64,000 bases of DNA, taken from assembly GCF_032116555.1 (NCBI RefSeq), contig NZ_CP134949.1:2542001-2606000 (forward strand). The letters are read 5' to 3'. Within the stretch, counting starts at the first letter, position 1; each line of letters begins with the position of its first letter. Below the pieces are notes generated by a model, which was not told the DNA's origin, ran no database searches, and saw only the letters and a list, made by a program, of their open reading frames with translations. Positions 58,080 through 64,000 of this stretch are shown here, in pieces. The stretch is from Halobaculum sp. XH14 (GTDB lineage: Archaea > Halobacteriota > Halobacteria > Halobacteriales > Haloferacaceae). The translations under genes and the position numbers were made by a program.

Positions 58080-58163
58080 GCCACACGCTGGGCCGGGACC
58101 GCGGATAAACGCTCGGGTGGGACAAATTCTCGCGTGGGGCCTCCCGCGTGGCGGGTCCGGCGA

Positions 58164-58802
58164 CTACCGGTCGGCGCAGTAGTCGACGAAGTTCCGGAGG
58201 ATGCGCAGGCCCGTCTCGCCGCTCTTCTCGGGGTGGAACTGGGTGCCGAACACGTTGCCGGCCTCGTTGGCGACGACGGCGGGGAAGCGGCCGCCGTACT
58301 CACAGCTAGCGACGACGGCCTCGGGGTCCTCCGGTTCGGCGTAGTAGGAGTGAACGAAGTAGGCGTACCCGCCGTCGACGCCGTCGACGACCGGGTGGTC
58401 GCGCTCGACCGTGAGGTCGTTCCAGCCCATGTGGGGGACCGTCTCGACGTCTCGGAAGCGGACGTTCGTTCCCGGAATCAGGTCGAGCCCCTCGACGTCG
58501 CCCTGGCCCGCGCGCTCGGCCTCCTCGCTCGTGGTGAGGAGCATCTGCATGCCGAGACAGATGCCGAACAGCGGGCGGCCCGCTTCGGCGTGCTCGACCA
58601 GCGCGTCGCGGTACGGTCCGGCGTTCTCCATCCCCTCGCGGAACGCGCCGACGCCGGGGAGTACGACGCCGTCGGCGGCGGCGAACGTGGTCGGGTCGTC
58701 CGAGACCGTCACGTCCGCGCCGGCCCGCTCGAGCCCCCTGGTGGCGCTCCGGAGGTTCCCCAGCCCGTAGTCGACGAGCACGATGTCGGCTCGGCTGCTC
58801 AT
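58164..58802 (-). CDS. hisH: imidazole glycerol phosphate synthase glutaminase subunit
   Basis: A 212-residue class I glutamine amidotransferase. The triad is Cys82 in RPLFGICLGMQML, His190 and Glu192 in FGTQFHPEKSGE. It supplies ammonia to HisF in histidine synthesis. The start at 58802 (MSSRADIVLVDYGLGNLRSA) is preferred to longer frames. HisF is not in the window. The gene is on the same strand as pheA and hisE but separated from them by about 85 and 110 bases, so it may be monocistronic. Confidence 0.95.
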   Translation of the reverse strand: MSSRADIVLVDYGLGNLRSATRGLERAGADVTVSDDPTTFAAADGVVLPGVGAFREGMENAGPYRDALVEHAEAGRPLFGICLGMQMLLTTSEEAERAGQGDVEGLDLIPGTNVRFRDVETVPHMGWNDLTVERDHPVVDGVDGGYAYFVHSYYAEPEDPEAVVASCEYGGRFPAVVANEAGNVFGTQFHPEKSGETGLRILRNFVDYCADR

Positions 58803-58912
58803 GGGGAGCCGTTGCCGGCGGGAGGATAAGTAGTCGTCCGTTGCGGCACCGGTTCGCGGCCCGTCCGGCGCTTCCGCGTCGCCGCGACCGGGCACGTCCC
58901 CCGGTCGTCCGA

Positions 58913-59260
58913 TCAGAACCGGTCCCGAAGCTCCGCCCGCAGGTCCGCCACGTCGAGGTCCTTCATCGAGAGCAGCACGAGCAGGTGATAGACGAGGTCG
59001 GCGCTCTCGGCGAGCAGTTCCTCGTCGTCGTCGTCCGTCGCCGCGAGGATGGTCTCGGTGGCCTCCTCGCCGAGCTTCTCGAGCACCTCGTTCTCGCCCT
59101 TCTCGTGGGTGAACAGCGACGCCGTGTAGGAGTCCTTCGGGAGGTCGGCCTTGCGCGACTCGATGGTCGCGAACAGGTCGTCGAGGACCGCCTTCGTGTC
59201 CGTGGGGGTCGCCCCGTCCGACCCGCCCCCGTCCACGGAAGGGTCCGTCCGGTCGCTCAT
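58913..59260 (-). CDS. hisE: phosphoribosyl-ATP pyrophosphatase
   Basis: A 115-residue HisE, which removes pyrophosphate from phosphoribosyl-ATP in histidine synthesis. The MazG-like helices are clear: LDDLFATIESRKADLPKDSY, TASLFTHEKGENEVLEKLGE, EATETILAATDDD and LLAESADLVYHLLVLLSMKD, with the metal-binding Glu/Asp positions. A short acidic N-terminal tail precedes the domain. The ATG overlaps the pdxT stop as ATGA, so translation is coupled to pdxT; that pairing is unusual functionally but fits a shared operon. Confidence 0.93.
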   Translation of the reverse strand: MSDRTDPSVDGGGSDGATPTDTKAVLDDLFATIESRKADLPKDSYTASLFTHEKGENEVLEKLGEEATETILAATDDDDEELLAESADLVYHLLVLLSMKDLDVADLRAELRDRF

Positions 59261-59874
59261 TCGGCCACCTCGACGTCCGCGTCCGGCGCGACCGCCTTCG
59301 CCGGGAAGAACGTGAGGTCGTGGATGCGCGCGTCGTCGGTCAGTTCCGGGTGGAAGGAGGTGCCGACGACCGGGCCCTGCTTCACGGCGACCGGGTCGCC
59401 GTCCCACTCGGCCAGCACGTCGACATCGCCACCCACTTCGTCGATGACCGGCGCGCGGATGAACACGGCCGGGAACGGCTCGGTCAGTCCGTCGACGTCG
59501 AGTCCGGCCTCGAAGGAGTCCGCCTGTCGGCCGAACGCGTTCCGGTCGACGGTCACGTCGAGCAGGTCGAGCGTGTCGACCCTGTCGTCCTTCGCGTCGC
59601 GCGAGGCGACGATGAGCCCCGCACAGGTCGCCAGCACGGGCTCGCCCTCGCGGACGTGGCGGACGAGTTCCTCGTCGATTCCCTCCTCGCGGAGCAGCCG
59701 CGAGATGGTGGTCGATTCACCGCCCGGCAGCAGGATGACGTCGCAGTCGGGGACGAGTCCCGCCTCGCGGATCTCGACGACCTCGGCGTCGATCCCGTGG
59801 CTCGCCGCGGCGCGGCGGACCGCGTCGGCGTGCTCGGAGACGTCTCCCTGGACGGCGATGACGCCGGCTCTCAT
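59257..59874 (-). CDS. pdxT: pyridoxal 5'-phosphate synthase glutaminase subunit
   Basis: A 205-residue glutaminase. Cys84 is in PVLATCAGLIVASRD, His175 and Glu177 in VGTSFHPELTDD, and GVIAVQGDVSEHADAVRRA and VILLPGGESTTISRLL are characteristic. It provides ammonia to PdxS for pyridoxal phosphate synthesis; PdxS is not in the window. Pyridoxal phosphate is a cofactor of the GcvP proteins encoded at the other end, a connection that is metabolic only. It leads the pdxT-hisE operon. Confidence 0.95.
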   Translation of the reverse strand: MRAGVIAVQGDVSEHADAVRRAAASHGIDAEVVEIREAGLVPDCDVILLPGGESTTISRLLREEGIDEELVRHVREGEPVLATCAGLIVASRDAKDDRVDTLDLLDVTVDRNAFGRQADSFEAGLDVDGLTEPFPAVFIRAPVIDEVGGDVDVLAEWDGDPVAVKQGPVVGTSFHPELTDDARIHDLTFFPAKAVAPDADVEVAE

Positions 59875-59952
59875 GGGTGGAAGTCGGCGCGTTGGGCGGG
59901 AAAAGCTATCGTTCGTGTGGGAGCGGCTGACCCGGCGGGTGCGGGACGCGAG

Positions 59953-60114
59953 TCAGTACGCGAAGTTCAGGAGGATGATCATGATGCCGAAGAGGACGCC
60001 GAACGCGACCACGGTCTTCGGGTCGATTCGGATCGCGTTCCGGTCCTCGGCGTCGAAGTAGCGGACGAGCCCCGCACTGGACATGAGCCCGCCGCTGTTC
60101 TGTCCGCTGCTCAT
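59953..60114 (-). CDS. secG: preprotein translocase Sec61-beta/SecG-type subunit
   Basis: A 53-residue archaeal Sec-beta. Soluble N-terminus ([35 protein letters not shown]) and one C-terminal helix [18 protein letters not shown], the standard Sec61-beta topology with a single transmembrane anchor in the SecYEbeta channel. A minus-strand aaggctta about 27 bases upstream supports a leaderless start at 60114. Located divergently from the thioredoxin gene. Confidence 0.9.
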   Translation of the reverse strand: MSSGQNSGGLMSSAGLVRYFDAEDRNAIRIDPKTVVAFGVLFGIMIILLNFAY

Positions 60115-60244
60115 GTCCACACCGTTGCGGCTGGTCCGCCTAAGCCTTTCGACTCGGCCGACCGGCCGGACGCGGACGGCGCCGGCCGGAGAAACGTCCG
60201 GGTGAGTAACCCTTATGCGCGGCCCGCCGAAAGTCGGGGTCGTC

Positions 60245-60511
60245 ATGAGCGTCCGACTCAAGGACTTCTACGCGGACTGGTGTGGCCCGTGCAAGACGCA
60301 GGACCCGATCCTCGAGGAGCTCGAAAGCGAGTATCCGGATGTGAGCTTCGAGAAGGTCGACGTCGAGGAGAACCAGGACGTCGCGAACCAGTATCAGGTC
60401 CGCTCGCTCCCGACGCTCGTCGTCGAGAACGACGACGGCGTCGTGGAGCGGTTCGTCGGCGTCACCCAGCGCGAGGACATCGAGGACGCGCTCTCCTCGG
60501 CCAACGCCTGA
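60245..60511 (+). CDS. short thioredoxin-fold protein (88 aa)
   Basis: An 88-residue thioredoxin. The redox site is WCGPC (Cys13, Cys16) in [20 protein letters not shown], followed by [20 protein letters not shown] and the cis-proline strand, then [15 protein letters not shown]. Compared with the usual 105-110 residues it lacks the first beta-alpha unit. The ATG at 60245 is chosen; an upstream GTG at 60215 would add only ten non-thioredoxin residues. It should still reduce disulphides in the cytoplasm. Confidence 0.85.
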   Translation: MSVRLKDFYADWCGPCKTQDPILEELESEYPDVSFEKVDVEENQDVANQYQVRSLPTLVVENDDGVVERFVGVTQREDIEDALSSANA

Positions 60512-60581
60512 TTCCTTTTCGGTAGGCATTCCGGGGTAGCTCGTGTCTCTGGAAGCGCTAGCTACCCACAGGTGACGACTG

Positions 60582-60598
60582 CGAGGGCTTTCGAGGCC
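60582..60598 (+). repeat. conserved end of the intergenic element
   Basis: CGAGGGCTTTCGAGGCC matches the right end of the element at 48917-49046 and the inverted matches at 20126 and 52651. It lies between the thioredoxin and L40e genes, without a recognisable left end. Confidence 0.4.
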
Positions 60599-60691
60599 GT
60601 CGTCGGGCCGGAACGACCTTCCACGCCGGGACGAACACACTGTCTTGATTGGCCGACACCGAGCACCGGGACACGAAATACGCGACTCGCA

Positions 60692-60701
60692 ACCGTTAAC
60701 A
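60692..60701 (+). promoter_or_regulatory. TATA-like box of the L40e gene
   Basis: ccgttaacac lies about 25-34 bases before the ATG at 60726, consistent with a leaderless ribosomal-protein transcript. Confidence 0.45.
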
Positions 60702-60725
60702 CGGGTCCGGCCACTTCACCATAGC

Positions 60726-60875
60726 ATGGCGAAGTTCGAAGCGGCCGAACGCCGCATCCTCGACAAGCAGATCTGCATGCGGTGTAACGCTCGCAACCCC
60801 CAGCGCGCCGACCGCTGTCGCAAGTGCGGCTACTCCCGGCTCCGACCGAAGGCAAAGGAGCCCCGGACCGCATAA
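60726..60875 (+). CDS. rpl40e: 50S ribosomal protein L40e
   Basis: A 49-residue zinc ribosomal protein: [20 protein letters not shown], then [20 protein letters not shown]. The four cysteines (CMRC and CRKC) form a C4 zinc ribbon and the sequence is strongly basic, as expected for rRNA binding. It is an archaeal/eukaryotic-type protein absent from bacteria. Monocistronic with its own promoter-like box. Confidence 0.95.
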   Translation: MAKFEAAERRILDKQICMRCNARNPQRADRCRKCGYSRLRPKAKEPRTA

Positions 60876-60969
60876 CGCGACCGGGTCGCCCGCGACGGGC
60901 GACCGACCGTTCTCCCGGCCGCCGTTCCGCCCGGAGCCGCGGCACCGTTTTCCGGGATCAGCTCCCGCC

Positions 60970-61593
60970 TCACTCGTCCGGGTACTTGGGCTCGCGCCGC
61001 TCCGCGCGCGAGAGCGCCCGCTCGATGACGTCCCTGACCGACTCCTCGTCGGTCGCGTGGAACGGGTCGCCGTGGCCCGCGTACATCGACGTGACCGACT
61101 CGGGCAGGCGGTCGAGCAGGTCCCGGAGGCTCTCCACGAGCCGTTCGCGTGACTGGCCGGCCATGTCCGTCCGGCCGAACGAGCCGTCGTCGAACGCGCC
61201 GTCGTTGTAGACGACGACGTCGCCCGAGAACAGCGCCGTCTCGCCGACGAGCGAGACGTGATCGCCCGCGTGGCCCGGCGTGTAGACGACCTCGAACGTC
61301 TCCTCGCCCAGTTCGATCTCGTCGCCGTCGGCCAGCGCGCGGTCCCGGCGGGGATGGTCGGCGTAGGCGGACAGCTCCGGGTCGAACGCGTCCAGCACGG
61401 CGTCGAGTTCCCCCACGTGGTCGTGGTGCTGGTGGGTGAGCACGACGCGGTCGAGGTCGCTCGTGTACCTGGTCACCACGTCCTCGACGCCGGGCATCGT
61501 CCCGGCGTCCACGAGCGCCGGCACGTCGCCGTCGAGCAGGTAGGCGTTGCAGGTGAACTCCTCGGCGTCGGCGGTCACGTTCACGACGTCCAT
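60970..61593 (-). CDS. metallo-beta-lactamase-fold hydrolase
   Basis: A 207-residue MBL protein. The dinuclear metal site appears as VVLTHQHHDHVGELD (HxHxDH), the next histidine in VVYTPGHAGDHVSLVGE, an aspartate in ALFSGDVVVYN and a late histidine in SMYAGHGDPFHATD. The substrate class (glyoxalase II-like thioester or other) is unclear. Start ATG at 61593 (MDVVNVTADAEEFTCNAYLL); in-frame codons upstream encode an unrelated extension. Its neighbours do not suggest a pathway. Confidence 0.88.
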   Translation of the reverse strand: MDVVNVTADAEEFTCNAYLLDGDVPALVDAGTMPGVEDVVTRYTSDLDRVVLTHQHHDHVGELDAVLDAFDPELSAYADHPRRDRALADGDEIELGEETFEVVYTPGHAGDHVSLVGETALFSGDVVVYNDGAFDDGSFGRTDMAGQSRERLVESLRDLLDRLPESVTSMYAGHGDPFHATDEESVRDVIERALSRAERREPKYPDE

Positions 61594-61766
61594 GCCCGGC
61601 CACAGGGGCCCGCGGGTGAAAAACGCCCCCCGCGTGGCGGGGGTTGCCGCTATCAGGGAGCGGGGCTCGCCGGGCCAGGGCCGAACCCACGTGTCGGGGA
61701 GCGGCAACGACGCGGTCGGAAATCGCCCCCGGGATTTTTCCCTCACAACCGTTTAGTTCACACCGT

Positions 61767-61943
61767 ATGGGCTTCGGTAGCTACGACGAATCCGAACAGG
61801 AGAACCAGGACGTCGACGCCGACCTCGACGAGGAGACGGTCTCGACGGGGGAGGCGGACCACGAGGGCAGCGTCGAGTTCGAGATCGGCGCCTCGAACGA
61901 CGAACTCCTCGACACCCTTTCGGACATCAAGGACGACGACTGA
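61767..61943 (+). CDS. small acidic protein (58 aa, DUF5786-like)
   Basis: A 58-residue, highly acidic protein beginning MGFGSYDESEQENQDVDADL and ending DELLDTLSDIKDDD. It resembles the haloarchaeal DUF5786 family, seen with conserved N-terminal MGFGSYDESEQ. No cysteine or membrane segment. The next gene's GTG starts one base after the stop, implying cotranscription with the DUF99 gene. Confidence 0.8.
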   Translation: MGFGSYDESEQENQDVDADLDEETVSTGEADHEGSVEFEIGASNDELLDTLSDIKDDD

Positions 61944-61944
61944 C

Positions 61945-62532
61945 GTGAAAGCCGGTGCGCGCGCGCTCGGGCTGGCGGTCTCGACGCCGCCGGACGCGGA
62001 GCCGACCGCAGCCACCGTCGCCGGAGCGCTGGTTCGGGCCGACCGCGCGCTCGACGGACTCGTCTTCTCCACCTGTACCGTCGGGAGCACCGACTACACC
62101 GACGCCGTGCTCGACTGCGTCGCGTCGCTCGACCGCGAGGACGTCCGGTACGTGCTCGCGGCCGGCATCGCCCCCGCGTGGTTCAACGTGCTCGACCTCC
62201 GCCGGGTCCACGAGGCCGTCGACCGGCCGGTCCTCTCGGTCTCGTTCGAGGCGAGTCCCGGGCTCGAGTCGGCGCTGCGCGAGCAGTTCGCGGGCGACGC
62301 GCTCGCCCGGCGACTCGAGACGTACCGGCGCCAGCCCGAGCGCGTTCGGGTCGACGGGCTGGACGCCTGGGTCCGCGCCGTGGGAACCGACGCCGACGAG
62401 GCGGCCGCGGTCGTCCGCGCGCTGACCCCCCAGAGCGAGCGCCGGCCGGAACCGCTCCGCGTCGCGCGCATCGCGGCACGGGCCGGCCGGTCGCTCCACG
62501 CACCCGCGGGGAGTGACGACCGTGGAACCTAA
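61945..62532 (+). CDS. DUF99 (endonuclease V-like) protein
   Basis: A 195-residue protein with a GTG start. The segments LDGLVFSTCTVGSTDYTDAV, YVLAAGIAPAWFNVLDLRRV and RPVLSVSFEASPGLESAL match the DUF99 fold, which is related to endonuclease V. However the family's acidic catalytic residues are not clearly retained (an expected GVDDG-like acidic segment is replaced by VSTPPDAEP), so it may lack nuclease activity. A uracil-DNA glycosylase gene follows by 25 bases; a shared DNA-repair theme is possible but speculative. Confidence 0.75.
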   Translation: MKAGARALGLAVSTPPDAEPTAATVAGALVRADRALDGLVFSTCTVGSTDYTDAVLDCVASLDREDVRYVLAAGIAPAWFNVLDLRRVHEAVDRPVLSVSFEASPGLESALREQFAGDALARRLETYRRQPERVRVDGLDAWVRAVGTDADEAAAVVRALTPQSERRPEPLRVARIAARAGRSLHAPAGSDDRGT

Positions 62533-62556
62533 TTCCCTGCCCGCCCGTCCTCACCC

Positions 62557-63153
62557 ATGGACCTCGACGACGACCTCCGCGTGACCGGGTGCGAGCGCTG
62601 TCCCGCGCTCGTCGACTCGCGCTCGCGGATCGTCAACGGCGTCGGCCCGACGGACGCGGACCTCGTGTTCGTCGGCGAGGCACCGGGGGCGAACGAGGAC
62701 GAGCAGGGCGAACCGTTCGTCGGGCGCTCGGGCACGGTGCTCGACGACGCGCTCCGGGACGCCGGTCTCGCGCGCGCCGACGTCCGAATCACGAACTGCG
62801 TCCGCTGTCGTCCCCCCGAGAACCGCGACCCGCACCGGGAGGAACTCGACAACTGCCGGGGCTATCTCGCCGAGGAACTCGACCGACTCGACCCCGAACT
62901 CGTCGTCACGCTCGGCAAGGTGCCCTCCGAGCACCTGCTGGACCGCTCGGTGGCCGTGACCTCCGAGGCGGGCGAGGTGTTCGACGCCCGCGTGGGAGAG
63001 ACGGCGATCCGGCTGCTGGTGTCGGTCCACCCGGCGGCGACGCTGTACGACCGGAGCCAAGAGGAGACGTTCGAGGAGACGATTCTGCAGGCCGCGGAGC
63101 TGGCCGGCGTCGGGGAGGGCGGGGGCGGACAGTCGCGGCTGGGCGAGTACTGA
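62557..63153 (+). CDS. uracil-DNA glycosylase (family 4-like, Fe-S type)
   Basis: A 198-residue UDG that removes uracil from DNA. Motif 1 is VFVGEAPGANEDEQGEPFVG, motif 2 SVHPAATLY. Cysteines expected to bind a 4Fe-4S cluster are in GCERCPAL, ITNCVRCRPPENR and LDNCRGYLAE, matching family 4 enzymes of archaea. Repair of cytosine deamination is important in GC-rich genomes. Length is normal. Its stop is followed directly, in the same frame, by a truncated RibD-like reading frame. Confidence 0.9.
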   Translation: MDLDDDLRVTGCERCPALVDSRSRIVNGVGPTDADLVFVGEAPGANEDEQGEPFVGRSGTVLDDALRDAGLARADVRITNCVRCRPPENRDPHREELDNCRGYLAEELDRLDPELVVTLGKVPSEHLLDRSVAVTSEAGEVFDARVGETAIRLLVSVHPAATLYDRSQEETFEETILQAAELAGVGEGGGGQSRLGEY

Positions 63154-63456
63154 GGCGTCTCGTCGGGGGAGGCCGTCGCGGACCTCAAGCGGGAGCGCGG
63201 CGACGTGATCCTCGTGCAGGGGAGCCACGAGCTGATCCAGACGCTGCTCGCAGGGGACCTCGTCGACGAGTTCTGGCTCTGGATTTTCCCCCTGGTCCTG
63301 GGGGACGGAAAGCGACTGTTCGGGGACGGGACGATCCCCGCGGCGCTGGAACTGACGAGCGCGGAGACGTCGAGCACGGGAGTCCAGCTGCTCTGGTTCG
63401 AGCGGGCTGGCGAGATTGAGTTCGGCTCGTTCGCGCCGGACGACGTGGCGGAGTGA
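63154..63456 (+). pseudogene. C-terminal remnant of a RibD/dihydrofolate-reductase-family gene
   Basis: The open frame directly after the UDG stop encodes GEAVADLKRERGDVILVQGS, then HELIQTLLAGDLVDEFWLWI, FPLVLGDGKRLFGDG and later SSTGVQLLWFERAGEIEFGS. This is the last half of a RibD C-terminal (dihydrofolate-reductase-like) domain; the N-terminal half with the NADPH-binding start is missing. An internal GTG at 63205 could not produce a working domain. It looks like the 3' end left after a deletion that joined UDG to this gene. Confidence 0.75.
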
Positions 63457-63539
63457 GTGGTGGGACGGGCGTGGATTCGTCTAGCGAGCGATTCAGCGTC
63501 TCGCTACGTACAGGTGAAGGACCAACCGTCCAGTCCAAC

Positions 63540-63686
63540 TCACAGGATGAACAGAACTACGAAGACAGCTATCACCACGAGAAGGAAAAGAAGAAACCAG
63601 CGACTCCCGCTTTCATCATCCTTCTGTAGCTGTTCACTTCGGTGTTTGGAGTGAGAGTGCTGTTCATACCCTGTGTCGTCGTTCAT
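63540..63686 (-). CDS. small AT-richer single-helix membrane protein (48 aa)
   Basis: A 48-residue ORF: MNDDTGYEQHSHSKHRSEQL, then QKDDESGSR and the helix WFLLFLLVVIAVFVVLFIL to the end. Third codon positions are much less GC-rich than in neighbouring genes (for example cta, ata, gta, ctt), so it may be recently acquired or under less selection. Upstream (minus strand) ataagataata gives a promoter-like region 10-20 bases before the ATG. No homologue named. Confidence 0.55.
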   Translation of the reverse strand: MNDDTGYEQHSHSKHRSEQLQKDDESGSRWFLLFLLVVIAVFVVLFIL

Positions 63687-63916
63687 CCTTGTATTATCTT
63701 ATGGATCTGGCGGGATAAAGATAACTTCGCAGGCCGATTCATCGGACGACTCTCCCGAGCCGACCGTAAAATCAACGCCGTGTGACTAGTTCTCCGACGT
63801 TCTCCCACGGAGTGGTCGGGGGTGCGCCGGTGCCGAGTACGGAGTGACGCTGCGAACGTTCCGCGAACCGGTGGCTACTACGGTGTAATCCCTGAAAACG
63901 CCGAAGCGGAACCGCG
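63687..63916. other. 230-base right-edge spacer
   Basis: No gene seen. AT-rich at 63690-63730, including ttgtattatcttatgg; otherwise mixed composition. Probably promoter sequence for the small gene at 63540-63686 and the 3' flank of the gene at 63917. Confidence 0.3.
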
Positions 63917-64000
63917 TTACTTCCCGCCGCGGTCGCCGCGCGAGACGGACGGCCGTGTCTTCTCCGCGCCCTTGCCGCGGTTGTTCAGCCCGCGGTTCTT
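63917..64000 (-). CDS. C-terminal end of an unidentified basic protein
   Basis: The last 27 residues of a minus-strand gene entering from the right edge: KNRGLNNRGKGAEKTRPSVS then RGDRGGK and a TAA stop. Very basic, Gly/Arg/Lys-rich and with GC-rich third positions, so probably coding; it could be an RNA-binding tail. The family cannot be named from this piece. Confidence 0.5.
   Translation of the reverse strand, partial: KNRGLNNRGKGAEKTRPSVSRGDRGGK

Noticed and set aside
63205-63456. Stand-alone dihydrofolate-reductase-like gene starting at the GTG at 63205
   Set aside because: It lacks the N-terminal half of the domain, has no promoter signal, and the frame extends back directly to the UDG stop; a truncated remnant is a better explanation.

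Overview
The window is chromosomal DNA of a halophilic archaeon (class Halobacteria). The evidence is the very high GC content, acidic proteins, mostly leaderless genes with a TATA-like box about 27 bases before the start codon, and several haloarchaeal families: HTH_10 (bacterio-opsin-activator type) regulators, HalOD1, a bacterial-type leucyl-tRNA synthetase, Tat-exported lipid-free beta-propellers with PGF-type tails, a Sec61-beta subunit, L40e, a thermosome and archaemetzincin. The genus cannot be fixed from the sequence alone; gene content would suit Haloferacales. No rRNA, tRNA, CRISPR array, insertion sequence or prophage was seen. Genes are densely packed and most appear to be core chromosomal genes.

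Layout. 1-8.6 kb: a partial Hsp20, GAPDH, and all glycine-cleavage structural genes except the dihydrolipoamide dehydrogenase (gcvT, gcvH, gcvPA, gcvPB). 8.6-19 kb: isocitrate lyase behind two tiny overlapping ORFs, two HTH_10 regulators, a HalOD1 protein, an HPP protein, a hotdog thioesterase overlapping an MFS transporter, and a tightly overlapping minus-strand set (zinc finger, NadE-like protein with an altered PP-loop, a 45-residue ORF, a winged-helix regulator). 19-30 kb: extended SDR, ferritin-like protein, archaemetzincin divergent from a UPF0146 protein, HAD hydrolase, F420H2:NADP reductase, M32 and M20 peptidases, and a PIN-ATPase-KH protein. 30-40 kb: NifU-type scaffold, two tandem secreted LVIVD proteins, a ROK kinase, universal stress protein, SDR, alanine-dehydrogenase family protein and a thermosome subunit. 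40-50 kb: Tat-exported penicillin-acylase-like hydrolase, UvrA, a BNR/YCF48-like propeller, a geranylgeranyl-reductase-like flavoprotein and a YgfZ/IBA57-like protein. 50-64 kb: two DUF-type proteins, LeuRS, two more Hsp20s, pheA, hisH, hisE, pdxT, secG, a short thioredoxin, L40e, MBL hydrolase, DUF99, a family-4-like uracil-DNA glycosylase, a RibD remnant and two small genes at the right edge.

Functional themes. One-carbon and amino-acid metabolism (glycine cleavage, pheA, his, pdxT), proteostasis and heat response (three Hsp20s, thermosome, peptidases), Fe-S biology (NifU, YgfZ-like, UDG) and DNA repair (UvrA, UDG, possibly the PIN-ATPase-KH protein) dominate. The least ordinary material is between or at the ends of genes: three different short tandem-repeat tracts, a family of intergenic elements with conserved ends, serial duplication of the pheA stop region, and several tiny ORFs joined to neighbours by ATGA/GTGA overlaps. 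I found no convincing new defence or metabolic system; the strongest unusual candidates are the NadE-like cluster, the intergenic element family and the aceA leader ORFs.
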